Of a DNA stretch of 35,192 nt, positions 17,780 through 27,768 are shown in pieces. The position numbers and the translations under genes were made by a program. Under the pieces are notes generated by a model that searched no databases, was not told where the DNA came from, and saw only the letters and a list, made by a program, of their open reading frames with translations. The DNA lies in contig JASHOT010000288.1 of assembly GCA_030040965.1 (NCBI GenBank), forward strand, positions 1 to 35,192. Reading direction: 5' to 3'. How positions within the stretch are numbered: the stretch's first letter is position 1; the number at the start of each line of letters is the position of its first letter. The stretch comes from Candidatus Sulfotelmatobacter sp. (GTDB taxonomy: Bacteria > Acidobacteriota > Terriglobia > Terriglobales > Acidobacteriaceae).

Positions 17780-20245
17780 ATGACCGGACTATTCCAGGAT
17801 CTGCGCTACGCTCTTCGCCAACTGCGGGAGAGTCCCGGTTTTACCGCGACTGCAGTGCTGACGCTGGCTCTGGGCATTGGAGCGAATACGGTCATCTTCA
17901 GCATTGTCAATGGAGTTCTGCTGCAGCCTCTTCCTTACGAAAAGCCACAACAACTGATCAAGATCTGGGGACGGTTCTCGAATGAAGGTCTCCCCCAAAA
18001 CTGGATTTCCGAACCCGAATTCTGGGACATGGGCGACCATCTCCGGTCCTATTCCGCGCTGGCCGCCTACAGCGCAGGCGACGGCGCAAACTTCAGCACG
18101 CAGGCCAGCGAACCGGTCCGCATCGTTACCAGCGAATCGACGGCGTCGCTCTGGCCTTTGCTGCAGGTCACGCCGCTGATCGGGCGGACTTACTCTGCAG
18201 ACGACGACCAACCCGGGCACAACCACGTTGCGGTGCTGAGCTATGCCTTCTGGTCGAAACGTCTTGCGGCTGATCCGCAAATTCTTGGCAAAACCATCCA
18301 GTTGGATGCTCAAGCCTATACGGTGATCGGAGTTCTGCCCGAAAACTTCAGCTTCGCGGGGCCGAGCGATCTCTGGCTGCCTCTGGGACTCGATCGCGCC
18401 AACGGACGCGACCGCGGCTCGCATTATCTCGAAGTCATTGGGAGGCTGCGCGAGGGCGTTACGATCGCGGCGGCAACGTCAGAACTGAATGACTTCGCGG
18501 CCGACCTGACTCGTTCCTACCCTCAGAATTACGGAGAAAACAAGGGGTTCGGGATGGTCCTGATTCCGCTGCACACCGAACTCGTTGGCGATCGCCGGAC
18601 TGCGCTGATCGTTCTGTTTGGCGCGGTTGCTCTGCTGCTGCTGATCGCGTGCACAAATCTGGCCAACTTGCTTTTGGCGCGGGCCTCCATTCGTGCCCGT
18701 GAAATCGCCATCCGCGCTGCATTGGGTGCAGGCCGCTTCCGCATTATTCGCCAGCTATTAACGGAAAGCGTAACGATCTCGTTGCTTGGAGGTCTGGTGG
18801 GAGTTGCTCTGGCGGTGGTGACTATTCCTTTTCTGCGCGGGGTTACATCTGCCGCCCTGCCCGATCTGACGATCGTAGATGTTGATATGCGAGCGCTCCT
18901 GTTTGCGGTGGCAACCTCAATCTTCACCGGGATTCTCTTCGGCGTTGCCCCAGCCCTGCATTTTGCCGGGGGCGAACTGCATGAGTCGCTGAAGGATGGG
19001 GCGAAATCGTCTGGGAGCGCCGGGGGCAAGAAGCTGCGCGACTCGCTGGTCGTGGCTGAAATCGCGATGGCAATGGTGCTGCTGACCGGCGCCGGGCTTC
19101 TGATTCACAGTCTGCGCAGACTGGTGGAAACCGATCCCGGATTTCAGACGCAACACATATTAACCGCGCGGGTGACCATTCCGGAAGTGAAATACCCCGA
19201 CGGCGCGCCACTCGCTGCTTTGTTCCGCGATCTGGTCGACAAAGAAAAAGTGCTGCCCGGGGTACGGGCAGCGAGCGCCGTTTCACTCATCCCTTTCGCT
19301 CAGCGTCATGCCTCCGGCACCACTTACGTCGAACACACGCTCGTGCAAGACCTGCCCATTTCCGACCTGGCGCACGCGCCCTACATCGAAGCCGACCGCC
19401 GCTTTGTCACCGGTGCATACTTCGATGCCATGAGAATCCCTCTGCTGCGGGGGCGCTTTTTCACCGACTCCGACAACGAAAATGCGCCGCCGGTGGCGAT
19501 TGTCGATGAAGATTTCGCCCGCCGTTTCTGGCCACACGAAGAACCCTTGGGCCAACACATCGCCTTAGGCTTCATCCCGAAGACTAAACCGCCGCAGCTG
19601 CTCTGGAGAACTGTGGTCGGCGTGGTGAGTCACATTCACAACGACGCGCTCGACCAGGTGGGACGCGAGCAGACCTACTACCCGCAGAGCCAGGTGTTTT
19701 TTGTGCGCAGCATGTACCTGGTGGTGCGGACCAGCGGCGATCCGAATGCGCAGATTCGCTCGATGCAAACGCAGCTGGCGTCGCTCGATCCCGCGATTCC
19801 CTTGTATGAAGCCAGAACGATGGACGACAGGCTTGACGGCTCAGTCGCGCAGCGCCGCTTCAACATGCAACTGCTGAGCGCGTTTGGCATTCTGGCGTTG
19901 CTGCTGGCCGCGGTCGGCACCTACGGAGTGCTGTCCTATTCGGTCAATCAGCGCATCCGGGAGATTGGCATCCGCATGGCCCTGGGTGCTTCGCGCGGCC
20001 GGATGACCGCAATCGTCATCAGCGGTGGGATAAAGCTTGCGGCAATCGGTCTGGCAATCGGCCTCATCGCGGCACTCTTCCTGACCAGGCTGATGGCAGG
20101 TTTGCTCTATGAAGTCAGCACCGCCGATCCGCTGGCGCTTGCATCCGCGGCTCTGATCCTGACTCTGGTCGCAATCGCCGCCAGCTACATCCCGGCGCGC
20201 AGAGCGGCCAAAGTCGATCCGATGGTCGCGTTGCGCTACGAGTGA
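17780..20245 (+). CDS. ADOP-type permease P5
   Basis: 821 residues from ATG 17780, with GAGGAG seven bases upstream in a 45-base spacer, so initiation is less dependent on the P4 stop than at other junctions. The N-terminal peptide MTGLFQDLRYALRQLR is nearly identical to P7 and P8, but its DNA differs at about a dozen positions over the first 44 bases. Short-class first periplasmic domain (EFWDMGDHLRSYSALAAY), FtsX block one near 286 (LLIACTNLANLLLARAS), coupling regions AIRAALGAGRFRIIRQ and RIREIGIRMALGASRGR. The end is ASYIPARRAAKVDPMVALRYE, the closest match to the relic at 27769-27822. Confidence 0.92.
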   Translation: MTGLFQDLRYALRQLRESPGFTATAVLTLALGIGANTVIFSIVNGVLLQPLPYEKPQQLIKIWGRFSNEGLPQNWISEPEFWDMGDHLRSYSALAAYSAGDGANFSTQASEPVRIVTSESTASLWPLLQVTPLIGRTYSADDDQPGHNHVAVLSYAFWSKRLAADPQILGKTIQLDAQAYTVIGVLPENFSFAGPSDLWLPLGLDRANGRDRGSHYLEVIGRLREGVTIAAATSELNDFAADLTRSYPQNYGENKGFGMVLIPLHTELVGDRRTALIVLFGAVALLLLIACTNLANLLLARASIRAREIAIRAALGAGRFRIIRQLLTESVTISLLGGLVGVALAVVTIPFLRGVTSAALPDLTIVDVDMRALLFAVATSIFTGILFGVAPALHFAGGELHESLKDGAKSSGSAGGKKLRDSLVVAEIAMAMVLLTGAGLLIHSLRRLVETDPGFQTQHILTARVTIPEVKYPDGAPLAALFRDLVDKEKVLPGVRAASAVSLIPFAQRHASGTTYVEHTLVQDLPISDLAHAPYIEADRRFVTGAYFDAMRIPLLRGRFFTDSDNENAPPVAIVDEDFARRFWPHEEPLGQHIALGFIPKTKPPQLLWRTVVGVVSHIHNDALDQVGREQTYYPQSQVFFVRSMYLVVRTSGDPNAQIRSMQTQLASLDPAIPLYEARTMDDRLDGSVAQRRFNMQLLSAFGILALLLAAVGTYGVLSYSVNQRIREIGIRMALGASRGRMTAIVISGGIKLAAIGLAIGLIAALFLTRLMAGLLYEVSTADPLALASAALILTLVAIAASYIPARRAAKVDPMVALRYE

Positions 20246-20255
20246 GGAAAAAAAG

Positions 20256-22733
20256 ATGAACGGACTACTCCAGGACCTTCGTTACGCGCTGCGGCAGTTG
20301 TATAAGAATCCCTGGTTCAGCGCCACGGTGGTGTTAGCTCTTGCGCTGGGAATGGGTGCGAACACGGCCGTCTTCAGCGTGATGGATGCCGTCTTGCTTC
20401 GCATGCTTCCCGTGCGCGAGCCGCACCAGCTCTACTTTGTGCACGAGGCCAATGGACAGTGGCAACCTCCTGCCGCTGGCAACACCGGTGACTCCAACAC
20501 TTCTTTTTCGGAGTCTGTGTTTGAGGCGCTTCGCCAGCGTCAGGACGTCTTTGAAGATCTCATCGCCTACGTGCCGCTCGGTGTCAGCGGCAAGACAGCG
20601 GTTCGCTATTCAGCCATGCCTGAGGAAGCTGAAGGCGATGAGGTGAGTGGCAACTTCTTTTCCGGCTTGAGCGCGACTATCCTGCGCGGCCGCGGCTTCA
20701 GCCTGGCGGACGAAACCAGTCACTCGCCAGTCGTAGTGATCAGCTACGATTATTGGACCCGCCGTTTCGCTCGCGACCCATCCATCCTCGGCCAGACCCT
20801 GTACATCAGGAACGTCCCGTTCTCGATTATCGGGATTACAAGTAATGGTTTCCCGGGCATCGAATCCGCCGGTTCCACCGACTTCTGGATTCCTCTGCAG
20901 AACCGTCCCGAGTTGAATGCCTGGGGGTTTCCTGGAGATGGCGACACCCTTTACGGCACGCCAAAGTGGTGGTGCCTGCGCCTGATGGCGCGCTTGCGTG
21001 CCAACGTCACTCCTGCGCAGGCACAAAATGCACTGCAATCCACTTTCGGTGAGGCCGCAAAGATTGGCATCGGCACGATTGACCCAAAGCGCTGGAAGCC
21101 TTTGTTGGATTTTTTCCCGGCAAAAGGGATTGAAGGTTACAACCAGCAATATCGCCAGCCCGTGCAAATGCTCATGGGTCTTGTGCTGCTCGTCCTGCTG
21201 ATCGCTTGCACCAATGTTGCCTTGCTGCTGATGGCGCGCAACGAGGCCAGACAGCGTGAATTCAGTCTGAAGATTGCCATCGGGGCAGAAAAGGCGCATC
21301 TGTTCCGGCAACTGTTCAGCGAAAGCGCCTTGTTGGTGGCGGCGGGAGCTGCACTCGGCTGGGTATTTGCGACGGTTGCGACCCGCGCGCTCTCGGATTG
21401 GTCCGGAATTGAGAGCGGCCTTGACCCGGACCGGAATGTGCTTTTGTTTACTCTCGCTATCTCCGTCCTCAGCGCCTTGGTTTTCGGTCTGGCTCCCATG
21501 TGGGTCGCATTGCGTTCTCCAGCCGCGGAGGTGCTGCGCGCGACAACGGCAAGCGTTATTCGGAGCCGCTACAGCTCTCTGCGCGGCAGATTGCTCATGT
21601 CGTTTCAGGTAATGATCTGCCTGATGTTGCTGGTGGCTGCCGGCCTCCTGCTGCGCACGCTTCGAAACTACGAGACCCAGGATCTCGGACTGCGCACCGA
21701 CGGTCTGGTGGTTTTCGGCGTGACCCCCCAAAGCGCGCGCACGCCGCAAGAGACTTTCGATTTCTACCGCAACTTGCTCGTCCGTGTACGTAACCTGCCC
21801 GGCGTAGAAGGTGCAACCTTGATGGGCAACCGCATCGGATCGGGTTGGAGCAACAACAATGACGATTCCCTGGATGGCGTCAACCTCGTGGCGAAATTCG
21901 GCGACAGCGCCCTGATACGAAGCAACGATGTCGGCCCAGATTATTTCCATGTGCTCGGCATTCCCATTCTCCAGGGTCGCGACATTTCCGACGCTGACAC
22001 GCCGACATCCATGAAAGTCGCCATCGTGAACGAGACGTTTGCCAGGCGCTTCTTGCCCAACACGAATCCGCTGGGTCACCGCCTGAAGGGCGACCGAACG
22101 ATTGTCGGAGTGGTGAAGGACAGCAAGTACACGAGCGTCGATGAGCCCACCATGCCGATGGCGTACTCCGCCATCCAGGGTATTTATGGTGGCGGCACCG
22201 TGAACTTTGAAGTCCGCGCAAACGGCGACCCGTTGAGCTTGTTGCCCACGCTCCGCCGGGTGGTTACTGAACTCGACCCTGGTGTTCAGCTGGAGAGCCC
22301 GATGACGCAGCAGGCACAGTTCGAGCTTTCGTATTCGGAGCCGAGAATGTTTGCTCGCCTGGGTGGATTTTTCGGTGGGTTAGCTGCATTGCTGGTCGCC
22401 ACCGGCCTCTACGGCACTTCTTCCTATCGCACAAACCGCCGCACCACCGAGATCGGGATGCGCATGGCGCTGGGCGCACAACGGCGCCAGGTATTGTGGA
22501 TGGTCTTGCGCGAGAGCCTGCTGATCTGCTCGATCGGCATAGCAGCCGGCCTTCCAGCCGCCTTGCTGGGCGTGCGCCTTCTCCGGACTATGTTGTATCA
22601 GATGTCTCCATTCGACCCGGTCTCTTTTGTTTTGGCAACCGGCGGCGTTGCACTCGTCGCAGGCGCAGCAGCGTTGCTGCCTGCGCGAAGAGCCGCGAAA
22701 GTCGATCCCATGATCGCGTTGCGTTACGAGTGA
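20256..22733 (+). CDS. ADOP-type permease P6 (long first periplasmic domain)
   Basis: 825 residues from ATG 20256 after TGAGGAAAAAAAG. TM1 exits with RMLPV. The long-class first periplasmic domain has FSESVFEALRQRQDVFEDL and a tryptophan-rich GTPKWWCLRLMARLR, with FtsX block one near 314 (LLIACTNVALLLMARNEARQ). Coupling region one is the most divergent of the set (SLKIAIGAEKAHLFRQ), and region two is TTEIGMRMALGAQRRQ where the others have TREIG. These are the parts that dock on the ATPase, so P6 may prefer one ATPase over the other; this is inference. The end is AAKVDPMIALRYE. Confidence 0.92.
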   Translation: MNGLLQDLRYALRQLYKNPWFSATVVLALALGMGANTAVFSVMDAVLLRMLPVREPHQLYFVHEANGQWQPPAAGNTGDSNTSFSESVFEALRQRQDVFEDLIAYVPLGVSGKTAVRYSAMPEEAEGDEVSGNFFSGLSATILRGRGFSLADETSHSPVVVISYDYWTRRFARDPSILGQTLYIRNVPFSIIGITSNGFPGIESAGSTDFWIPLQNRPELNAWGFPGDGDTLYGTPKWWCLRLMARLRANVTPAQAQNALQSTFGEAAKIGIGTIDPKRWKPLLDFFPAKGIEGYNQQYRQPVQMLMGLVLLVLLIACTNVALLLMARNEARQREFSLKIAIGAEKAHLFRQLFSESALLVAAGAALGWVFATVATRALSDWSGIESGLDPDRNVLLFTLAISVLSALVFGLAPMWVALRSPAAEVLRATTASVIRSRYSSLRGRLLMSFQVMICLMLLVAAGLLLRTLRNYETQDLGLRTDGLVVFGVTPQSARTPQETFDFYRNLLVRVRNLPGVEGATLMGNRIGSGWSNNNDDSLDGVNLVAKFGDSALIRSNDVGPDYFHVLGIPILQGRDISDADTPTSMKVAIVNETFARRFLPNTNPLGHRLKGDRTIVGVVKDSKYTSVDEPTMPMAYSAIQGIYGGGTVNFEVRANGDPLSLLPTLRRVVTELDPGVQLESPMTQQAQFELSYSEPRMFARLGGFFGGLAALLVATGLYGTSSYRTNRRTTEIGMRMALGAQRRQVLWMVLRESLLICSIGIAAGLPAALLGVRLLRTMLYQMSPFDPVSFVLATGGVALVAGAAALLPARRAAKVDPMIALRYE

Positions 22734-22786
22734 GGAAAAACTATGACGGGCCTCTTTCAAGACGTTCGCTACGCGCTGCGCCAGTT
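22726..22786 (+). repeat. 61-bp permease junction repeat, copy P6/P7
   Basis: Runs from the last codons of P6 through the TGAGGAAAAAC spacer to the first 14 codons of P7. It differs from 25216-25276 at one base only (T against C just before the ATG). Confidence 0.8.
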
Positions 22787-25223
22787 ACGCACCAGACCGG
22801 GATTCACGGCCGTTCTGGTGTTCACGCTCGCACTGGGCGTCGGCGCGACAACCGCAATCTTCAGCGTGGTCTATGGCGTGTTGTTGAAGCCGTTGCCGTA
22901 TGCCGATCCCAACCGGATTATGGCCCTCTTTGAGGTTCAGCCCAATGGCAGATACAACCGGCTTGCCGACCCGAACTTCGATGACTTTCGCGATCAAAGT
23001 CGCAGCTTCCAGGCGATGGCGAAATACAGCGCCTACCCCGAGGCGGTTTCCGGCGGTTCGGAGCCGACGCGCTCGATCGTCGCACACGTTACGCCCCAGT
23101 TCCTCAAAGTTTTTCGGATTCAGCCGGCCATCGGGCGTGACCTCGGCGTGGCCGACAATCATAAAGGTGCGGCCCCGGTCGCCCTCGTCAGCTACGGATA
23201 TTGGCGGCAGTATCTCGGTTCGTCGTTGGACTTTTCGCGGCTGCAGCTGAAAGTTGATAATACACTCTTTTCGGTGATCGGCGTGCTGCCGGAAGGATTT
23301 CATTTTCCGACGGAATCCGCGATCTGGCTTCCGGCCGATCTGGACGGCGAAAACCCCAGCCGGACGTCCCACAACTTCGATGCAGTCGGACGCCTGCGCG
23401 ACGGCGTAACGGTCGAGCAAGCGAACGCAGAGATCAGCGCGATTGCGCAGCGCATTCATGCGTCATCGAGCGAACAAAACGACTACCTGCTCAAGGATGG
23501 AACAGCCATTCCTCTGCAAGAGTCGATCACCGGCGAGGTGAGTACGCCACTGCTGGTGCTGCTCGGAGCCGTCGGATTTCTTCTCTTGGTTGCGTGCGCC
23601 AACGTCGCCAACCTTCTGCTCGCACAGGCGTCGGCGAGAGAGCGCGAACTTGCGGTTCGCAGCGCTCTGGGTGCGGGGCGCGGACGCTTGATCCGTCAAT
23701 TCCTTGCCGAAGCCTTCCTCCTCGTACTGTTAGGTGGCGGCCTCGGCGTGGCGGGAGCGTACGCGGGCCTCGCGGGATTAGTGGCGCTGGCACAGGATAA
23801 TCTTCCGCGCTTGGACACGGTCTCTATCAATATTCCAGTGCTTTTGTTCGCATTCTTGCTTTCCGCCTTCGTTGCAGTGGGACTGGGGGCGTTCACCGCC
23901 ATGCGGGCGACATCGCACAACCTGCGCGAGGGCCTCGGAGAAGGGGGCCGCGGCCAGGCGGGTTCTCAACGCGGCCAGCGCATGGGCCGCGGAATCGTGG
24001 CGGCGCAGGTCGCCATCACCCTTGTTCTGGTCATAGGCGCAGGGTTGCTCGGCCGCAGCCTGATGAACGTTCTCGAAGTGGATCCCGGATTTCGCGTGGA
24101 CAGAGTCATCACCATGGATGTTTCACTGCCCGGGATCGATTGGAACGATTCGAAAGGAAAGGCATCGCAGGAGATCTTCTACCGCGACCTGATCGACCGG
24201 CTGAAGCAAATCCCCGGTGTCCGCAGGGTAGGTGCAACGAACGGACTTCCGCTGGATGGAGGTCTTCCCGATGGCATGTTTTTCCTGATGCGGCCGGATG
24301 AGCTTCCCAAGCCGCCTCTGGTCAACGTAGATTCTCTGAATCGCCTGCTTGACTCTTGGTCTCAACAGAAGGAACGCGTTGGCAACGCGGATTTCGGCGT
24401 CGCTACGGACGGATATTTTCAGGCAATCGGAATTCCGCTTCTTCGCGGGCGCATGTTCGACGAGCGCGATGTTGCGGACTCTCCACACGTCGCTGTGATC
24501 AGCGATGCGCTGGCTCGCGAGCGCTGGCCCGGTCAGGACCCCATCGGCCACACCATTGAATTCGGAAACATGGATGGCGATCTGCGCTTGCTGACCATTG
24601 TCGGGATCGTAGGCGACGTTCGCGATTACGGGCTTGACGCGCCACCGCGTCCTACTGTGTATGTAAACCTGTTTCAACGTCCGCGATCGGAAGTCACCGT
24701 CACGATATTGACCGATGCCGAGACCGGAGTGGTCACCCTGGCGGCACGCAGAATCCTGAAGGAGCTTAACCCGGAAATAGCTCCGACATTCCGGACCTTC
24801 CCTCAAATCTATTCCGCGTCGCTCGGCTCGCGCAGATTCAATCTGACTCTTATTGGCTCGTTCGCAATCGTGACGCTGCTGCTGGCCTCGGCGGGCGTAT
24901 TTGGCGTGATGGCCTATTCAGTCAGCCGACGCACCCGTGAGATTGGCGTGCGCATCGCGCTGGGCGCGCGCTCCCGCGATGTTTTGACCATGATCCTGGG
25001 CCAGGGATTGCGCACGATCGTGATTGGCATCGTCATAGGGCTTGCCAGTTCCCTGGCGCTCACTCGCACGGTGCAGTCACAGCTGTTTAATGTGACGGCC
25101 ACTGATCCGCTGACTTTCGTTGCCGTAATCCTGCTCTTAGTGGCAGTCTCGATGCTGGCCTGTTACATTCCGGCGCGCCGCGCGGCCAAAGTCGATCCCA
25201 TGGTGGCGCTGCGCAACGAGTGA
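22743..25223 (+). CDS. ADOP-type permease P7
   Basis: 826 residues from ATG 22743, nine bases after the P6 stop. Short-class first periplasmic domain with NFDDFRDQSRSFQAMAKY and FtsX block one near 281 (LLVACANVANLLLAQAS). The linker between the halves is glycine- and arginine-rich (GEGGRGQAGSQRGQRMGRG, about residues 399-417), longer and more flexible than in its neighbours. Coupling regions are AVRSALGAGRGRLIRQ and RTREIGVRIALGARSRD. The end is AAKVDPMVALRNE, with an Asn where the others have Tyr. P7 lies between near-identical 61-bp repeats and could in principle be lost or gained as a unit of 2490 bp. Confidence 0.92.
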   Translation: MTGLFQDVRYALRQLRTRPGFTAVLVFTLALGVGATTAIFSVVYGVLLKPLPYADPNRIMALFEVQPNGRYNRLADPNFDDFRDQSRSFQAMAKYSAYPEAVSGGSEPTRSIVAHVTPQFLKVFRIQPAIGRDLGVADNHKGAAPVALVSYGYWRQYLGSSLDFSRLQLKVDNTLFSVIGVLPEGFHFPTESAIWLPADLDGENPSRTSHNFDAVGRLRDGVTVEQANAEISAIAQRIHASSSEQNDYLLKDGTAIPLQESITGEVSTPLLVLLGAVGFLLLVACANVANLLLAQASARERELAVRSALGAGRGRLIRQFLAEAFLLVLLGGGLGVAGAYAGLAGLVALAQDNLPRLDTVSINIPVLLFAFLLSAFVAVGLGAFTAMRATSHNLREGLGEGGRGQAGSQRGQRMGRGIVAAQVAITLVLVIGAGLLGRSLMNVLEVDPGFRVDRVITMDVSLPGIDWNDSKGKASQEIFYRDLIDRLKQIPGVRRVGATNGLPLDGGLPDGMFFLMRPDELPKPPLVNVDSLNRLLDSWSQQKERVGNADFGVATDGYFQAIGIPLLRGRMFDERDVADSPHVAVISDALARERWPGQDPIGHTIEFGNMDGDLRLLTIVGIVGDVRDYGLDAPPRPTVYVNLFQRPRSEVTVTILTDAETGVVTLAARRILKELNPEIAPTFRTFPQIYSASLGSRRFNLTLIGSFAIVTLLLASAGVFGVMAYSVSRRTREIGVRIALGARSRDVLTMILGQGLRTIVIGIVIGLASSLALTRTVQSQLFNVTATDPLTFVAVILLLVAVSMLACYIPARRAAKVDPMVALRNE

Positions 25224-25276
25224 GGAAAAACCATGACGGGCCTCTTTCAAGACGTTCGCTACGCGCTGCGCCAGTT
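25216..25276 (+). repeat. 61-bp permease junction repeat, copy P7/P8
   Basis: The second copy of the element described at 22726-22786: P7 end, TGAGGAAAAACC, P8 start. Identical over the first 44 bases of the two downstream genes, after which P7 and P8 diverge. Confidence 0.8.
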
Positions 25277-27764
25277 GCGCAAGAGCCCCGCCTTCACTGC
25301 GGTTGCCGTTCTTTCCCTTGCCCTGGGCATCGGAGCCAACACCACAATATTCTCGCTCCTCGATGCGATTCTCCTGCGCGATCTGCCGGTAGCTTCTCCT
25401 GATCAGTTGGTATTGTTCGGGCAGGGACGCCAGGTGGGCAGCATGAGAGGCATGCCCAACCGCAGCTGGGAGCTCTTCTCGTGGCCCATGTACCGCGAGT
25501 TCAGCACTCGAAAGGACGTTTTTTCCGGAGTGGCGGCCATCTCCAGCATCGAGTATGGGACGCATGCGTCGCTGAGCGGAGGTCCACCATGGTTGTCTCG
25601 CTTTGACCTTGTCTCGGGAAATTTCTTCGATGTCCTCGGAGTCCACGCTGCTCTTGGCCGCACGCTCCTGTCCGATGACGACCGAACCCCCGGCTCCGGA
25701 GCAGTTGCCGTCGCGAGCTATGGATGGTGGATGCGGCAGGGGGGAAGTCCCTCGATCGTTGGCAAAACCGTGCGGATCGAGAACACAAATTTCACCATCG
25801 TTGGCGTTGCGCAGCGCGGATTCTTCGGAACCACCGTTGGCCAGTCTCCGGATTTCTGGATTCCGCTCTCGATGGAAAAAGAGGTTTCCCCGGGATGGAA
25901 TGGCCTGAACGACAAAGATTTCCAGTCACTGTATCTGATCGCACGACGCCAGCCCGGCATCAGCACGGCGCAGGCCGGCGCGGCAACCAACACCTTCTTT
26001 CGGCAGATCATCCGCGGCGAATATCTCGGCGACCATCCCTCGCCGGAAGACTTGGCCAACCTGAAGCACGCTGAGATCGAGCTTACTCCCGCCTCCCGCG
26101 GTCTCTCCCGCTTGAGGCTTCAGATGACGCTCCCGCTCGAGATCCTCATGGCGGTGGTTGCGCTTGTTCTTCTGATCGCGTGCGCGAACATCGCCAACCT
26201 CCTGCTCGCCCGTGGCGCGGCGCGCTCCCGCGAGATTGCGGTGCGGATGGCCCTCGGAGCCAGCCGTTCGAGGATTCGTCTGCAGTTGCTCACTGAGAGC
26301 GCACTGCTTGCCATATCCGGCGCGACCTTCGGAATCTTCTTATCCTGGCGCTCAGGTGCGCTCCTGCTGCATCTCGTGTCGGGACATGGGCACGCTGTAC
26401 CCATCGATGTCGCGCCCAATCTCGAGGTTTTGCTCTTCACGCTGGCAATCACCGTCTTCACTACTTTGCTCTTCGGGACTGTTCCTGCGCTGCACGCCAG
26501 TGATTCGGGCCGTACACCGGGACTGATCGAAGGCCGCGCCATCGTTTCCACACCTCTGCGCAATCGTTCTGGCCGCGTGCTGGTCGTTGCCCAGATCGCG
26601 CTGTCTCTGGTACTACTGGCGGGCGCCGGCCTGTTTCTGCACAGTCTGCTGAATCTTACAAACGTCAACCCGGGCTTCGATGCCCACAACGTTTTGCTGT
26701 TTGGGCTCGACGAATACGCCGCCGGCTATAACGCGGACTCTCACCTTGCCGGCCTCCATCGCCAGATCGAAGACAGTGTGCAGAACCTGCCGGGCGTCCG
26801 GGCAGCCAGCTTCTCGATGTTCACCTTCAATGAGGGGGAGTGGTCGGATCCCGTTGTTGCGCAAGGTGTACCGCGCACTTCGCAGAACAGCGACGACGTC
26901 CTTTATAACGTCGTCGGCGAGAAGTTTTTTGCCACCTTCGGCCTTCCTCTTCTCGCTGGTCGCATATTCAATCGGCAGGACAACGACAAGGCTCCATCAG
27001 TGGCGGTCATTAATGAAACCATGGCGAAGTGCTTCTTCCCCGGCGTCTCGCCGATTGGCCATTATTTTGGCATTGGCGACGATCCCGCGCACAGCGCCGA
27101 CATCGAGATTGTCGGAGTCGTGAAAGATGCCAAATATGTAACCTTGAGCGAGCAGCCCCAAATGGCAGCGTATTTTCCCTGGACGCAGCATCTGCAATAT
27201 TTCAGCAACTTCTCTGTGCGTTACTCCGGAGACCCGGGCGTGGTCATCAGAGAAGTCCGCAATGCGATCGCGCAGGTTGATCCCCATGTGATGGTCAGCA
27301 ATGTCACCACCCTCGGGGCCCAGGTACAGGACTCCATCGGAAATCAGCAGTTGATCGCTCAGCTCTCCGCGTTCTTCGCGCTGTCGGCCACCGTTTTGGT
27401 CTGCATCGGGATATACGGTCTGCTGTCGTATGCCGTAGCCAGACGCACTCGTGAAATCGGAGTGCGTATCGCCCTGGGAGCCGCTCGTTCCAGCGTTCTT
27501 TGGCTGATCATGAGAGAAAACCTCAGCCTCGCCTGTACCGGGATACTCATTGGCATTCCCGTCGCCTTACTTGGCGGAGAGCTTGTGGTCAAGTTTGAGG
27601 ACCCGCGTTCACTTTCAAGGGTTCTGTATGCAGTCGGCCCTTTTGATCCTTTGTCGGTTGCCATCGGTCTCTTCGTGATGGTCTTCGCCTCCTTGGTGGC
27701 GGGCCTTTTGCCTGCGCGTCGGGCGTCACGAGTCGAACCGATGATTGCCCTGCGGGAGGAGTAG
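25233..27764 (+). CDS. ADOP-type permease P8 (longest, atypical C-terminus)
   Basis: 843 residues from ATG 25233. TM1 exits with RDLPV. The long-class first periplasmic domain has FSWPMYREFSTRKDVFSGV, and FtsX block one is near 315 (LLIACANIANLLLARGAARS). Coupling regions are AVRMALGASRSRIRLQ and RTREIGVRIALGAARSS. The last FtsX block carries an extra segment (LVVKFEDPRSLSRVLYAV), and the end is RRASRVEPMIALREE with a TAG stop, unlike the AAKVDPMVALRYE/TGA of P2-P7. The first 44 bases equal those of P7, while the 3' end lacks the junction repeat. The gene therefore looks like a mosaic or an insert from another lineage joined at its 5' end. A permease relic follows directly. Confidence 0.92.
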   Translation: MTGLFQDVRYALRQLRKSPAFTAVAVLSLALGIGANTTIFSLLDAILLRDLPVASPDQLVLFGQGRQVGSMRGMPNRSWELFSWPMYREFSTRKDVFSGVAAISSIEYGTHASLSGGPPWLSRFDLVSGNFFDVLGVHAALGRTLLSDDDRTPGSGAVAVASYGWWMRQGGSPSIVGKTVRIENTNFTIVGVAQRGFFGTTVGQSPDFWIPLSMEKEVSPGWNGLNDKDFQSLYLIARRQPGISTAQAGAATNTFFRQIIRGEYLGDHPSPEDLANLKHAEIELTPASRGLSRLRLQMTLPLEILMAVVALVLLIACANIANLLLARGAARSREIAVRMALGASRSRIRLQLLTESALLAISGATFGIFLSWRSGALLLHLVSGHGHAVPIDVAPNLEVLLFTLAITVFTTLLFGTVPALHASDSGRTPGLIEGRAIVSTPLRNRSGRVLVVAQIALSLVLLAGAGLFLHSLLNLTNVNPGFDAHNVLLFGLDEYAAGYNADSHLAGLHRQIEDSVQNLPGVRAASFSMFTFNEGEWSDPVVAQGVPRTSQNSDDVLYNVVGEKFFATFGLPLLAGRIFNRQDNDKAPSVAVINETMAKCFFPGVSPIGHYFGIGDDPAHSADIEIVGVVKDAKYVTLSEQPQMAAYFPWTQHLQYFSNFSVRYSGDPGVVIREVRNAIAQVDPHVMVSNVTTLGAQVQDSIGNQQLIAQLSAFFALSATVLVCIGIYGLLSYAVARRTREIGVRIALGAARSSVLWLIMRENLSLACTGILIGIPVALLGGELVVKFEDPRSLSRVLYAVGPFDPLSVAIGLFVMVFASLVAGLLPARRASRVEPMIALREE

Positions 27765-27768
27765 TTAG

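Noticed and set aside
20610..22079. A 489-codon open frame on the minus strand inside P6
   Set aside because: It is antisense to a clear permease in a GC-rich gene, and its translation is Gln/Arg/His-rich without any domain, as expected for a shadow frame.
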